Origin: Codonopsis lanceolata
Lineage: Eukaryota; Streptophyta; Magnoliopsida; Asterales; Campanulaceae
Length of the DNA: 64,000 nucleotides
Assembly (NCBI GenBank): GCA_013146195.2
Contig: CM028378.1
Span: forward strand, 39,315,828 to 39,379,827
Direction of reading: 5' to 3'
In this document: one piece after another, positions 33,491 through 44,666 of the stretch
Layout: each line of letters opens with the position of its first letter
How positions within the stretch are numbered: position 1 is the first letter of the stretch
Translations under genes and position numbers: made by a program
The notes under the pieces: generated by a model
Seen by the model: the letters and a program-made list of their open reading frames with translations, nothing else
Told to the model about the DNA's origin: nothing
The model's database searches: none

Positions 33491-34433
33491 ATTGAGAAAC
33501 GACCGGCTTGAATTTACCCCTAGACGGTCCTATTGGTATTAATATTGTTTGGAGTCGGTACAAGATAAGAATGAGCTTAAAAGAATGTCACTGTGCATCC
33601 ACATTTAATTACGATTTAGAGTACTGAACCGACTCAATCAGCAACACACATCTTGAAATGGATCCCAAACTATAAAAAATGATTACCAGATATCAACCTT
33701 CGTAGTTGTACGCACAGATAATCTACAAATCAAATAATAGCTTAAACTCTTAGCCTAATAATAAATACTCCTCAAGTTCTTTAAGAATTATCCTGTTTTT
33801 CCTATTAAAAACTAAACTAATTATCAAATGAAAATTAATTGATGTATTATCAGTATTATTTTTCTAAATCATAAAATACATAATTCATACTACTTTTGTG
33901 TAGTATGAATGGCGTGTTTTATGATTTTAAAAAACAAGATATATATATGTTAAATTCTTATTTAAAATAAATCAGTTGCCTATTCGATCAGGGGGGCCAG
34001 TCATGAGTAAAGTACGAGAGATCATTACGTGTCAGTTACGAGTTTGCCCGCAAGGGGCGCACAAGTCTAACGGACAGAGCTAGTAATGTACCCGAGCAGA
34101 TGATCGATTATATCCCGTCTAAGCCTGATCGAGTATCGATCTTGCCTGCCCGATCAGAGGGTCATGCTCGGGAATCATACTTATCATCATTAGACTGCAT
34201 CACATAGCCGGGCAAAGCCATGCTCGCCCGGGTAAATATCGAACAATTGAATCTCATAGACTTGTTCTCCAAGACTGGTCAAAGATTTTCTTATCCGAAT
34301 AAAACACTTACATTATCTGTTCCGGCATTCTCGCGGTCAACCGCCTATCACGCCTATAATTTAGGAATTTTTTTATAAATTTATTAGGTACCTATGGAAC
34401 TGAATCATAGACTGATTCAATGACATTTGGGGC

Positions 34434-34441
34434 ATATAAAT
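34434..34441 (+). promoter_or_regulatory. TATA box of the gypsy LTR
   Basis: ATATAAATACCCCTCC in the first half of the LTR fits a Pol II TATA with the leader starting some 25-30 bases downstream. Confidence 0.5.
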
Positions 34442-34561
34442 ACCCCTCCATAAGCCCTAAACAAGGTGCACACTTTCTTGAGCCTCAAACCTCTGTCAAA
34501 ATTCTTTTTTGATTCGCACGATACTTACTCTCACGCCGAAGTGGTTTCGCGAGGCCAAGCC

Positions 34562-35306
34562 TAGGGCTGGCAAAAGTCCCGTTTTTCCCGACCCGTCCCG
34601 ACGCCCAACCCGATCCCGTCCCGACATTTCTCGATCCCAACAAATCCCGATCCCGATTTTGTCAGGATTTTTCCCGTCCCGACTTATTTCGGGACGGGAT
34701 TCAGGATAATTATCAATCCCGTCGGGATTCCCGACCCGTCCCGACTATCAATCCCGTCATGATTCCCGAATCCCGACCCGTCCCGACTATTTTTTAAATT
34801 ATTTTTTTATTTTTTATTTATAAATATTGTGAGCGTTAAACATTGTCTATTTTGTGTTTGGTATAATTACTTAATGATGTTTGTTAAATTTATTCTCACA
34901 TTGTTGTGGGTTTTTTTTGTCTATCATATTTCTGCACTAAGTGTAGCTCCTCTCCTACGAGTGAAGGGTATATTTTATTCATAATGACAAATTCAGCAAC
35001 ACCCACCATTAAATAAATATTTAAGTATACTTGTAAATATACAGTTTGAAATCTTAATCATAATGGAGACATTTTAAAAATATTTTAAAGTCAGAAAATA
35101 TTGTTCATAAATATGATAGTCGGGATTACGAGATTTTTATCTCCCGAACTGTTGGCATCCCGATTTTTCGGGATCCCAATTCGCCGGGTCCCGACACTTA
35201 TCGGGAACGGGATCGGGATCGGGAAGGAAATTGAAATCCCGAATTCTATCGGGACGGGATCGGGATGAAGGGTATCGGGACGGGTCCCGTCCCGATTCCA
35301 CCCCTA
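34562..35306. mobile_element. hAT element inserted in the gypsy LTR, TSD GCCAAGCC
   Basis: Ends TAGGGCTGGCAAAAGTCCCG and CCCGATTCCACCCCTA. The octamer GCCAAGCC is present on both sides (34554-34561 and 35307-35314). Arms are dense in TCCCGACCCG and CGGGACGGG in inverted orientation. 745 bases, non-coding core with AT-rich middle. Confidence 0.93.
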
Positions 35307-35522
35307 GCCAAGCCTTGTACTTTCATTAAGGTGTTTTCGTGTTTTAGACAAGTTCAAAGAAGCAGATCAAACCATACAATCAAGCTCAAATATCTTACTC
35401 ATCAATCGGATGGCCCAAACTAAATATTTTCCACATCAATTTGGTTCCGTTGCCGAGAAACAAAAGCTTCAAAGCTTGTTCATCTGTTTTTCTAGTTGTC
35501 TTCCGACAAGCAGTATCAAAAC

Positions 35523-36951
35523 AATGGCTGGTAAGAGTAGCAAATTAAGTTCATGCCACTGCTAGCAATCACTAGGTTGTGAGCCAGCCGACTGGGCACC
35601 AGCCACTACCCGCTGCACCCGGTGATTTGCCACTAAAGGCACCCTAACAAGGAGTGCAGACGAAGAATCAGAGAATGGCTACTTGGCGAGGAACTCATGG
35701 GGAGGACGTTCCATATGTTGAAGAACAATCTTCCCATCACACTAGTCAAAACCAAGTGAGCCAGCGATATACTCGCGAAGTGATCAACGAACAATAGGCT
35801 CATGCCCGCGATCTGAGAAATCAGTTCAATCGGTAGCGCAGAAATGGTCAAGGTAGCAGACGACCCCTCGGGCTAACCGCTGAACAACAGGCTGTTGCCC
35901 TACAAGCCCAAGCGGACTACTACAACAAGATATACGTGCTCAATCAACAACTGCTCGCGTTGGGCCAAGCCCCAGTGCTAGACTGCCAGTTGTCGAGTTC
36001 GCTCTGCCTGTTCCTTATAACTCCGTGACTGTTGGCGGTGTCAAGCCCTACAACAGTTATCCACTCTGAGTAGACGAATTTGATCTGTTGTCCAAATACC
36101 ATCAAAATGGGATGCTCGTGAACCGATGGTAGACGATTAGGCGAAAAGCAGGAATAACTGCCATAATCCACCCCAATGTCATCATCACACACACGATCAT
36201 CATGTCCGCATGGAGGGGCATAGTCGTCGTAGAACTCGTGAATATGTCGAGGCAGAGGATCAACGAACAAGGTTCAGAGCCCGATTCGACCAAAAGGTTG
36301 AAACTTATTACGATCCAACCTCCTATCCATCCACTGCTGAGTATTTCGCAGTTGCTCCTCGCTCAACGTGGCCACCGAAATCTAAGAGAGGGCACATCCA
36401 GCGGTCAGAGTATGCTCGCTCAAATACCTTATCACGCACTACCTCCTCCAGGATCACAGTAGACGTCGAGAAGTGCCTTGCTGACAGGATGGAGTCTATG
36501 AAGAGGGACATGGCCAGAAAGATGGTTGAGTTAGTTACGGCCAAGCCCAGTTACAAAGCCACAAAGCCGCTCGAGGGCTGTCCATTCACTCCGAAGATCG
36601 AAAATGCGCCACCCGCGCAAAGAATCACCTTCCCACAGTTCGAGAAATACCTTAGGAAAACGCGGGCCATTGATTGGCTCAGTTCGTTCGAGGCACAGAT
36701 CCGAATGGTCACGGACGTGGAAGCACTTAAGATGAGAGCTTTCGAGGGTGCTCTCCAAGGCAAGGTGCAAGCATGGCTGCGGAGAGTTCCTCGCGGGTCT
36801 ATTAGCAGTTGGGAAGAGCTTAGGAAAAGCTTCTTGGACGAGTTTTGCACGACATGGCCCATGCCCAAGAATAGTTTTGACTTCGGCAAGATCAAACAGG
36901 ACTACCTCAAGCGGTTCGAGGAAATGCTCGAGTAAGTGACGACGACGAGCG
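35523..36951 (+). pseudogene. Gypsy gag, N-terminal part
   Basis: ATGGCTGGTAAGAGTAGC at 35523 is a plausible gag start, but stops follow soon. A long open stretch at 36210-36935 (241 codons) contains the Ty3-type capsid domain: FPQFEKYLRKTRAIDWLSSF, MRAFEGALQGKVQAWL, and SWEELRKSFLDEF. It ends one codon group before the hAT insertion. Frame breaks upstream make it non-functional. Confidence 0.75.
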
Positions 36952-36960
36952 ACCCTGAGA

Positions 36961-37181
36961 CAGGGGTGAGCAGAAGTTTTTCGGAACCGGACCGGACCAA
37001 TGAAACCAAACCGGACCATTCAAAAATGGACCGGACCAATACTTTGGATTGGTCCTGGATCTGAATTTTTACAGAACCGGACAATTGGGTCGGTCCCCGG
37101 TTCCATAAACCAAAAACACAGAACCGGACCAATATATATTTATTATTATTTTATTATATATAATATACTAATATAGTATAA

Positions 37182-37240
<59 letters not shown>

Positions 37241-37852
37241 TGATAAGAAGATAATAAAAATGATACAACTTACAACCTAAAGAAAATATATAATAATTTG
37301 ATTCAATATTCAACCAAGTTTCCTTATTTGATTAAAGAGAAAATAGGAGGGAAAACATTGTTCTTCCCTATTAATTAATTTCATGCATCTTTTTGTAATT
37401 CCAAACATTATTAGTTTGAAGGATTGTTACCTGTAAATTAATTAAATTAACCATAAGGGGATCGGAGAGGAAGATGACTTGCAATAAATTTCCTTACAAC
37501 TTTCTTTTTCGTTTCTCTTTATTAATTTGGAAGTAATGATTTTTACCTTTAGTTTATTTTCACAAGAACAACGAACCCAACAAAATATTGTATGAAGGAA
37601 GAACATGATTTGATTATTGATCATTGTTTTTTAGAAAATCTAGTTATCCTCTTGATCAAAGATACGCATCGTATTGGTCCGGTCCTGGTTCTCGTACGTC
37701 TTCAATTGGTTCTGAACCGGACCAATGTATTGGTTCTCAAACATATTGGGTTGGTCCTGGTTCTATATTTTTTAAGAACCGACTATTGGTCTGGTCCTGG
37801 TTCTCTCAGTTTTTCCAAAAAAGTGGACCGAACCAGACCAAGCTCACCCCTA
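36961..37852. mobile_element. hAT element inserted in gypsy gag, TSD CCCTGAGA
   Basis: Ends CAGGGGTGAGCAGAAG and CCAAGCTCACCCCTA. CCCTGAGA flanks it at 36953-36960 and 37853-37860. Arms are rich in GGACCGGACCAAT and GAACCGGACC words, inverted between sides. An (AT)n run lies at about 37183-37238. 892 bases. A close relative in opposite orientation begins at 63895. Confidence 0.94.
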
Positions 37853-37860
37853 CCCTGAGA

Positions 37861-38584
37861 TCACTTTTTGTTATCTAAACAACATAAGGTCAGGGCCGTT
37901 GAAAATAATATTGACAATGAACCACCTCGACGCTTCAAAAGCAGAACTGCTGGCTAACTTGTATTTGTTCTGCTCGATGAAAAACACCAAGGGTGATATG
38001 CCCAAGGGAAAAGAAAAGACTCAGGACAGCTCGGCCACGCCAGTTGACCAGAGCGAGGACGACAACAACCACTTGCGTAGAGATCAGAATTGGACCTCTA
38101 CTCCCGGACAGATATTAAGCGAGTCGAGTTTACTCCCCTAAACACTACCCGGGTAAAAATAACGTTAGAGATTAGAGACGCTCTGCTCATCCCATACCCG
38201 TTTGATCCTGAGTTCGCTCATACCAAGGACAACTCAAAGTACTGTGACTACCACCACGATCACGGTCATGACACAGAGAGCTGCAAGGTGTCGAAGCGAG
38301 ACATTCAAAAGCTGGTCAACGCATGCAAGTTGGATCACTTAAAAAAGAATCAGAGAGCGGACAACGATGCTGGGAACGATCGGGCAAGACCCAATCGAGG
38401 AAGAGGTGGCCAGGCCCCTCAGATTCAATGGGTTGTGAATGTAATCCACGAGGAGATCTCGTCCAACACTCATCTCGGGAAACACATTTACTCTCTATCA
38501 AAATCGATCAGCGCTCCAGTTGTGCAGCGGGCAGGAAAACAGAACATCTTCTTCACCCGCAGTGAACTAGCAAGCACCCACTAG
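37861..38584 (+). pseudogene. Gypsy gag, C-terminal part
   Basis: Continues the gag reading after the hAT element (AELLANLYLFCSMKNTKGD). After a frame change, 38090-38584 gives the nucleocapsid-proximal segment with KYCDYHHDHGHDTESC and a basic RARPNRGRGG tail. This CxxH...HxxxxC arrangement is typical of Tat/Ogre-like and related plant Ty3 gags. Confidence 0.7.
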
Positions 38585-38640
38585 CCTCAGAGCAACCAAT
38601 GGTGATTTCTTGCCATATAAATAAATGGTAGGTCCACAGG

Positions 38641-39030
38641 GTGTTGATAGACACAGGGGCGTACAGAGATATTAGATATTACTCATGCTTCAAGGCTTTT
38701 GAGCTATCAGATACCCGCCTGAAGTCGTATTTGGGAAAACTTGAGGGATTCACCAACCATCAAGTGTCTGTTAAAGAGAATGTTGGGCTGGAAGTTGTCA
38801 TGTGAGATAGTACCAAAACACGGACAGAGATGATCACTTTCCTCGTGATCGATCTTAAGTCCACCTATAACTGTATCATAGGCGCCCCAGCCTTGGCAAA
38901 ATTTCAGATGGTCACCTCCATCCCTCATCAAAAGGCCATGTTCTACATAGACAACGAGGTGGGAGTTCTCAACAACAAGCCACGGGCTATATGGGAGTAC
39001 ATCCGGGACTCCCAGACGATTACAACACCA
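38641..39030 (+). pseudogene. Gypsy aspartic protease
   Basis: VLIDTGAYRDI at 38641 holds the D-T-G-A active-site motif. The flap and C-terminal part follow (TFLVIDLKSTYNCIIGAPAL), with an in-frame TGA near 38803. It sits between gag and reverse transcriptase, as expected. Confidence 0.75.
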
Positions 39031-39169
39031 CCACGAGCCTAATTGCTATAGTGGTCATTGAGCTCGGTGAATTGTTAGAACGGTTGATCTCATGGAGATC
39101 GATGAGGCTGATAAGGTTCCACAAACAACTATCCTTACGTGCCAGGTCAGGCATCCCTCCATGCAGGCC

Positions 39170-39728
39170 CTCGAGTTGGACAAATTACAAGTTCGATGAG
39201 CCCAAGTTCCAGCCACAAGATGAGTTGGAAGAGATCGTTGTCAACCCTGCCTACCCCGAGCAAAAAATTAAAATCGAGATGGCTATGACTGTAGAAGCTC
39301 GAGCAAGGCTGATCGATCAACTCAAAGGTAGCCTTGATGTGTTCGCGTGGATTGTCGAAGACATGTAAGGGGTCAGTGAAAGCGTTGCCCGCCATGACCT
39401 GAATGTGGACCTAATTTTTCATCCAATTCAGTAACAACCAAGGCAGTTTTCACCAATGAAGAGCGCAACAATTAGAGAGGAGGTGGAAAAACTCTTAAAA
39501 GCAGACATCATCGAAGAAATCCAGTATCCATCATGGCTCGTAAATGTGGTAATGGTCAAAAAGGCCAACGGAAAATGACACATGTGCGTCGATTTCACAT
39601 ACCTCAATAAAGCTTACCCAAAAGACTGCTACCTGCTGTCGTGCATTGATATACTCGTGGATGCTATAGTCGGGTTCAAGATACTCAACTTCCTGGACGC
39701 ATGCTCAGGTTATCACGAGGTCAAGATG
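39170..39728 (+). pseudogene. Gypsy reverse transcriptase, N-terminal fragment
   Basis: Contains the linker VNPAYPEQKIKIEM, then LLKADIIEEIQYPSWL, then MCVDFTYLNKAYPKD and LDACSGYHEVKM. Stops lie at about 39366, 39432 and 39576. The sequence ends abruptly before the catalytic YxDD, at the edge of the copia-like LTR. Confidence 0.8.
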
Positions 39729-40994
39729 TGTTATTTCTCACTGTATCTTAATTTACATTTACTTATTCATTACTATAGGTTCTATACTTAGTGGCTAAAT
39801 GGATTGAGTACCAGTTAGCGTGACAACTGTGTATAAAACTTTGCCTTTAGATTAGTTTTTTAGACTTTATAGGTTTTAGAAAGGCTTCACCAGCAGTCTT
39901 CACTAGTAGACCTTGTCTGCCTTTGGACAACATGACGTGTAAAGATTATCAGGATGTCCAACTCATCAAATGGATTATTAATTCAGATATATTTGATATA
40001 AGTTTGAATTAAATCCATCATCATTGACTCCCAATTTCCAAGACACGCCATTCTAGCTTTTTCGAAGAATGAAGACTTTCACCTCCTGAACATGACAGAG
40101 CATGTATACAGTCTGACACAAACAAACCGTACCAACTACTGTAGGTCTGCAACTTTGTTTGTCGTCCACCTGCTAGTTCCAGTACCTACTTTTCTCCATA
40201 CCTCGATCAGTCCCAGTTAAAGATGAAGTCAACAAAACAGCTCCTTGCATTTAATGCACCCAACCTAATAGAGTTGTTACTCACTTCATCTTCTCCAACG
40301 GTCTCATGAATGCTCCAGTATAAATACTGTCATTGAAGACTGAAGAAAAAAAATGCTCTGGATTTATTCAACAACATCAAGTCATCTTACTTAGTGCATT
40401 CAAAAGGTCATACACTAAACAACGAAGTCCCCAACAACAACAAGAAGATCTGCATTAACAACTACTTATTTATTTCTTATTGTTGTACTCATTTACTATT
40501 CTTCTGTACCTTGAATATTTTGTTTTCCAGATATTCATTTCCCCCACCCCCAAACACAAGTAAAATATTTTGTACATGATCCATTAGAGATTTCTATAAT
40601 AGAACTAGTGGAAAACATAACGCACTTTCAAATCCAAGGTTGACTGCTTTGGTGGTGGACGTAACACTCTTTATAGTGCGAACCATCTCAAAATACCCAT
40701 GTTCTTTGTGTTTTGTTACTTACTGTTTTATATTGTTATCTTTTTCTTAACTTATTCCTTTGAGCATCAAACTTTAGTAATCAGCCAAGTCCATTGGTAG
40801 TGCTTCACCAGCAGACTTAGTCTGTCTTCCTTTACAAGTCTTCCGTTACTTCAACCTTTTCAATAGGTTATGAGTACTTGTTTTAGGAACTATTATGAAA
40901 AGTTTTTAAGTGTAACTAGGCTATTCAACCCCCCTCTAGCCTAGTGTTGTGCCCTTTGGGACTAACAATTGGTATCAGAGTTTAACTCTTCGAA

Positions 40995-41544
40995 AACAAG
41001 TTTTTCAAAGATTAACCTCTTGATAGATAAAGATCCATTGGCACAAACACATTATATGCTACCTACGTCAAATACGAACCACGTCCCAATATTGGACGAA
41101 TGCCATTTTGATGTTTGGAAAGATAAGATAATGTGTCACATGAACTCTATTGATAACAGGTTATGGAAGTGCGTGCTAGGAGGACGTCACGTACCAATGA
41201 AGCCAAATCTTCTTGCAAGCGTTGGTGGTAATCCTCCAGAAGTTCCAAAAGAAGAAACTGAATGGACAAAGGATGAAAGAAAGCTAGTGGAGCTAGACAG
41301 TAAAACAATAAACATAATAACAACTGTGGAGGAGAGACAACTACGGTCTATGAACCGAGTTTTGATGGACGAGAACAACAGACTTCATGAAGAACTTGAT
41401 TACCGTTCTCGTTCCACCAGACAACAGAACTCTGTTGATGGAGAATACACCAGAAAAGTCGAAGAACTCGAGTGCCTACGCCAAGAAAGGGAAGCAGCTG
41501 ACAGAGCAGCCAAAGGAAAGAAAAAAGGACATGGTAACTTGTAA
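40995..41544 (+). pseudogene. Gag-like fragment of the copia-like element
   Basis: The 191-codon reading stretch (open from 40969; no convincing early ATG) contains PILDECHFDVWKDKIMCH and NRLWKCVLGGRHVPMK, matching the N-terminal gag/UBN2 domain of plant copia elements. A coiled-coil-like charged tail ends EAADRAAKGKKKGHGNL. No zinc knuckle or pol follows. Confidence 0.65.
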
Positions 41545-42864
41545 CATTCAAATCCTTATCTTTTTTTGAAAACTCTGTAATTATTAAACTTCTTGTTTGA
41601 AATACAAAGTACCTTCTTTTCAAAAATGTCTTTTGTTTAAATTTCATGTTATTTAAATTCATATATTTGCTTGGAATTTAAAATCTAGTTTAAATTTATT
41701 TAAACTGTTTACTCTAATCCTTATGCTTGTTCTTTAAATCTCTTATGTTGTAAGCACTTAGATTAACTGTTACATTTGAGGTGTTCTTATTGATAGAGGC
41801 ATGTCTACTATTATAAAACTTAAAATTATTTTCTGGCATGCTATTATCTATCCATAAGCCTTCATAGCCCTCACTTGTAAGTAATGATGACCAGATGCAA
41901 ATAGGAGGAGATTGTTGTTTCTCACTGTATCTTAATTTCCATTTGCTCATTCATTACTATTGGTTCTATACTTAGTGGCTAATGAGTTGCGTACCAGTTA
42001 GTGTGGCAACTGTGTATAGAACTTTGCCTTTAGAATAGTTTTTTAGACTTCACAGGTTTCGGTAGAAGACTTCGGCAAAGGCTTCCAGCAGACCTTGTCT
42101 GCCTTTGGACAACATGACGTGTAAAGATTATCAGGATGTCCAACTCATCAAATGGATTATTAATTCAGATATCTTTGATATAAGTTTCAATTAAATCCAT
42201 CATCATTGACTCCCGATTTCCAAGACACGTCTTTCCAACTTTTTCAAAGAATGAATACTTTCGCCTCCTGAATATGACATAATAGGTATACAGTCTGACA
42301 CAAACAGACTGTACCAACTACTACAGGTCTGCAACTCTGCTTGTCACCCACCTGCTAGTTCCAGTACCTACTCTTCTCCATACCTCGATCAGTCCCAGTT
42401 GAAGATGAAGTCAACAAAGCAGTTTCTTGCATTTAATGCACCCAATCTAATAGAGTTGTTACTCACTTCATCTTCTCAAACGGTCTCATTAATGCTCTAA
42501 TATAAATACTGTCATTGAAGATTAAAGAAAAATAATGCTCAGAATTTATTCAACAACATCAAGTCATCTTACTCAGTGCATTCAAGATATCATACACTGT
42601 TCAACGAAGTCCTCAACAACAACAAAAAGATTTGCATTAACTGCTACTCATTTACTTCTTATTGTTGTACTAATTTACTATTCTTCTGCACCTTGAATAT
42701 TCTGTTTTCCAGATATTCATTTCCCCCACTCCCAAACACAAGTCAAATATTATGTACACGATCCATTAGAGATTTTTGTAATAGAACTAATGGAAAACAT
42801 AGTGCACTTTCAAATCCAAGGTTGACTGCTTTGGTGGTGGACGTAGCACTCTTTATAGTGCGAA

Positions 42865-44126
42865 TGATCGATGTATTTTATACGTCGGTATCAGGTACTT
42901 TTATGACTTAAATTGAGCGATTCCACGAGGCTTTTGGCTACTGATATGTGTTTTCGAGTTGTTTTATGAGTTTCAGGGTTTTAGGTGGAATTATATGAAT
43001 TTTTTAGGCTTTTAGTGAAGATTTCGAGAAGGGGCCAAAGTGTAAAATGAAGAAAAACGACAGAAAAATATTCTGAGGACCTTGCGGCCGCGAGGTATTT
43101 TGACCTTGCCTTCGCAAGGTGGACAGTAAGATGGCTCCCGAAATCAAGACCCTTGCGGACGCAAGGGGTAATGACCTTGCGACCGCAAGGTGCCCAGATC
43201 CGGCTTTTTGAGGTGTTCGAGCTGGATTGAACCTCTTATCCCCATACAACTCCATGGTATAAATAAAGGACGGTAGCCAAAGCCAAAAGATGTCCAAGAA
43301 GTAATTTTAAATAGTTCTAGCGTAGGATTTAGCTTGTATAACGTAGTTTAGTTGTTGTAATTACAATTTTAAAGATCGATCCATGTATTCATTCATTTCC
43401 GTGTGCAGTTCATCTTCAAGGATGAACTAAACATCCATTAATCTAGGAGTTGGGAGGTAACTTGTATCGAATCTATGCTTTAATCTATTTTTATTCATTC
43501 AATTCTTGTTGATCATGGTGTTTATCAACCCCTTTATTATCTCGCTTTGAACAAATGAATGTAATCGTGAGTAATAAAGGCCTAGAGGTGCGGATAACTG
43601 CATGACCAATATGCATATGTCGTACACTGGCTCACCATCATGATAAATTGAACCTATCGACGCACGAGAGTGATAAGTTAGGGTCAGGTTCCATATATGA
43701 CCTAAGTGACAGTTAGGATCCATATGTTCTTGTGCCTAGGATATAGAATGGACGAATTATTTGAAGATGGAGATTGAACGGTAATTCGACATGCTATATC
43801 TATCTTTAGTGAATGAACCCAAGAAATTGAATGATACTTTATCAAAATCAGCTATAGAGGAGATACAAGTGAAACCCTAATCCTAGATTTCCCTCCACCA
43901 TTAGATCTTTCTTACTGTAATTGCTGCTAATTTAGGTAAATTAACTGCTTTAGTATAATAATTAGTTTAGATAAAATCAATATAAAAACCCCCTTAGTTT
44001 AATAATTTCTATCGATAATCTTGTTATTTGTGATCTTTTTGTTTTTGTGGTTCGACCCTTGCTGCCCAATCTATTCTACAATAGTCTTGTCCACTTGCAA
44101 GGAATAATTAAAATAAGACACGATCA
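42865..44126 (+). mobile_element. Solo LTR (Ty3-type in style), TSD GCGAA
   Basis: Runs from TGATCGATGTATTTTATACG to AAGACACGATCA and is flanked by GCGAA at 42860-42864 and 44127-44131. The uninterrupted site GTGCGAACCATC is preserved in the sister LTR at 40677-40688. It contains TATAAATAAAGG near 43258 and four 16-base palindromes at 43080-43190. 1262 bases; internal region lost by recombination. Confidence 0.93.
43080..43190. repeat. Four CCTTGCGnnCGCAAGG palindromes
   Basis: Sites at 43080-43095, 43104-43119, 43151-43166 and 43175-43190. They form two pairs, each with a 24-base start-to-start spacing. All are 16-base near-perfect palindromes upstream of the LTR TATA box. Confidence 0.9.
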
Positions 44127-44519
44127 GCGAACCATCTCAAATTACCTGTGTTCTTTGTGTTCTGTTACTTATTGTTTTATATGGTTATCTTCTTCTTAAC
44201 TTATTTATTTGAGCATCAAACTTCAGTAATCAGCCAAGTCTACATGTAGTGGTTCACCAGCAGACTTAGTATGTCTTCCTTTACAAGTTTTTCGTTACTT
44301 CAACCTTTTCAATAGGTTGTGAGTACTTGTTTTAGGAACTCTTACGAAAAGTTTTTAAGTGTAACTAGGCTATTCAACCCCCCCTTCTAGCCTAGTGTTG
44401 TGCATTTTGGGATTAACAATTGGTATCAACAATTGGTATCAGAACTTAACAATTGGGCTAATGTAGACACCCCGATTTCGTACCCCTAGTACGTAACATT
44501 GACATGCGATATCGATCAG

Positions 44520-44666
44520 TTTAGTACCAAAACAGAAGCTTTTCAGAAGTTGTGTAAAAAGATGCGAAAGAAAGCTTCACAGTGTAAGTATGGTCATGCG
44601 AATGTCCGGATTACAAGAGCAAAAATTCATAAGGCTAACGCCTCGAAGTCCCAATCTGCTCAATAA
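44520..44666 (+). pseudogene. LINE ORF1 C-terminal tail
   Basis: A basic 40-odd codon reading (TEAFQKLCKKMRKKASQCKY...) ends in TAA at 44664-44666, just before the ORF2 start. Position and charge fit the C-terminus of plant L1 ORF1. Confidence 0.5.

Larger units (their letters stand above)
33977..39728 (+). mobile_element. Ty3/gypsy retrotransposon, 5' portion, degenerate and interrupted
   Basis: A 5' LTR (about 33977-35438, including a hAT insertion) is followed by TTTGGTTCCGTTGCCGAG at the primer-binding-site position. Then come gag (35523-38584, interrupted by a second hAT element), a DTGA aspartic protease, and the start of reverse transcriptase, which breaks off at 39728 where a copia-like LTR begins. 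Reading frames contain many stops. No integrase, RNase H or own 3' LTR is seen in continuity; an older LTR-tail relative lies at 56257-56369. Confidence 0.8.
39729..44418 (+). mobile_element. Non-autonomous copia-like LTR element with a solo LTR in its 3' LTR
   Basis: Two LTRs begin TGTTxTTTCTCACTGTATCT: 39729-40967 and 41913-44418. Removing the inserted solo LTR and its duplicated 5 bases from the second leaves 1239 bases, exactly the length of the first. TGGTATCAGAG at 40970 is the tRNA-iMet primer site and AATAGGAGGAGA at 41901-41912 the polypurine tract. The 945-base interior encodes only a gag-like fragment, so it needs helper proteins. No target duplication was found, because the sequence after the second LTR repeats primer-site wording. 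Confidence 0.85.

Noticed and set aside
36202..36544. Additional ORFs overlapping gypsy gag in other frames
   Set aside because: They are shadows of the gag frame that carries the capsid domain.
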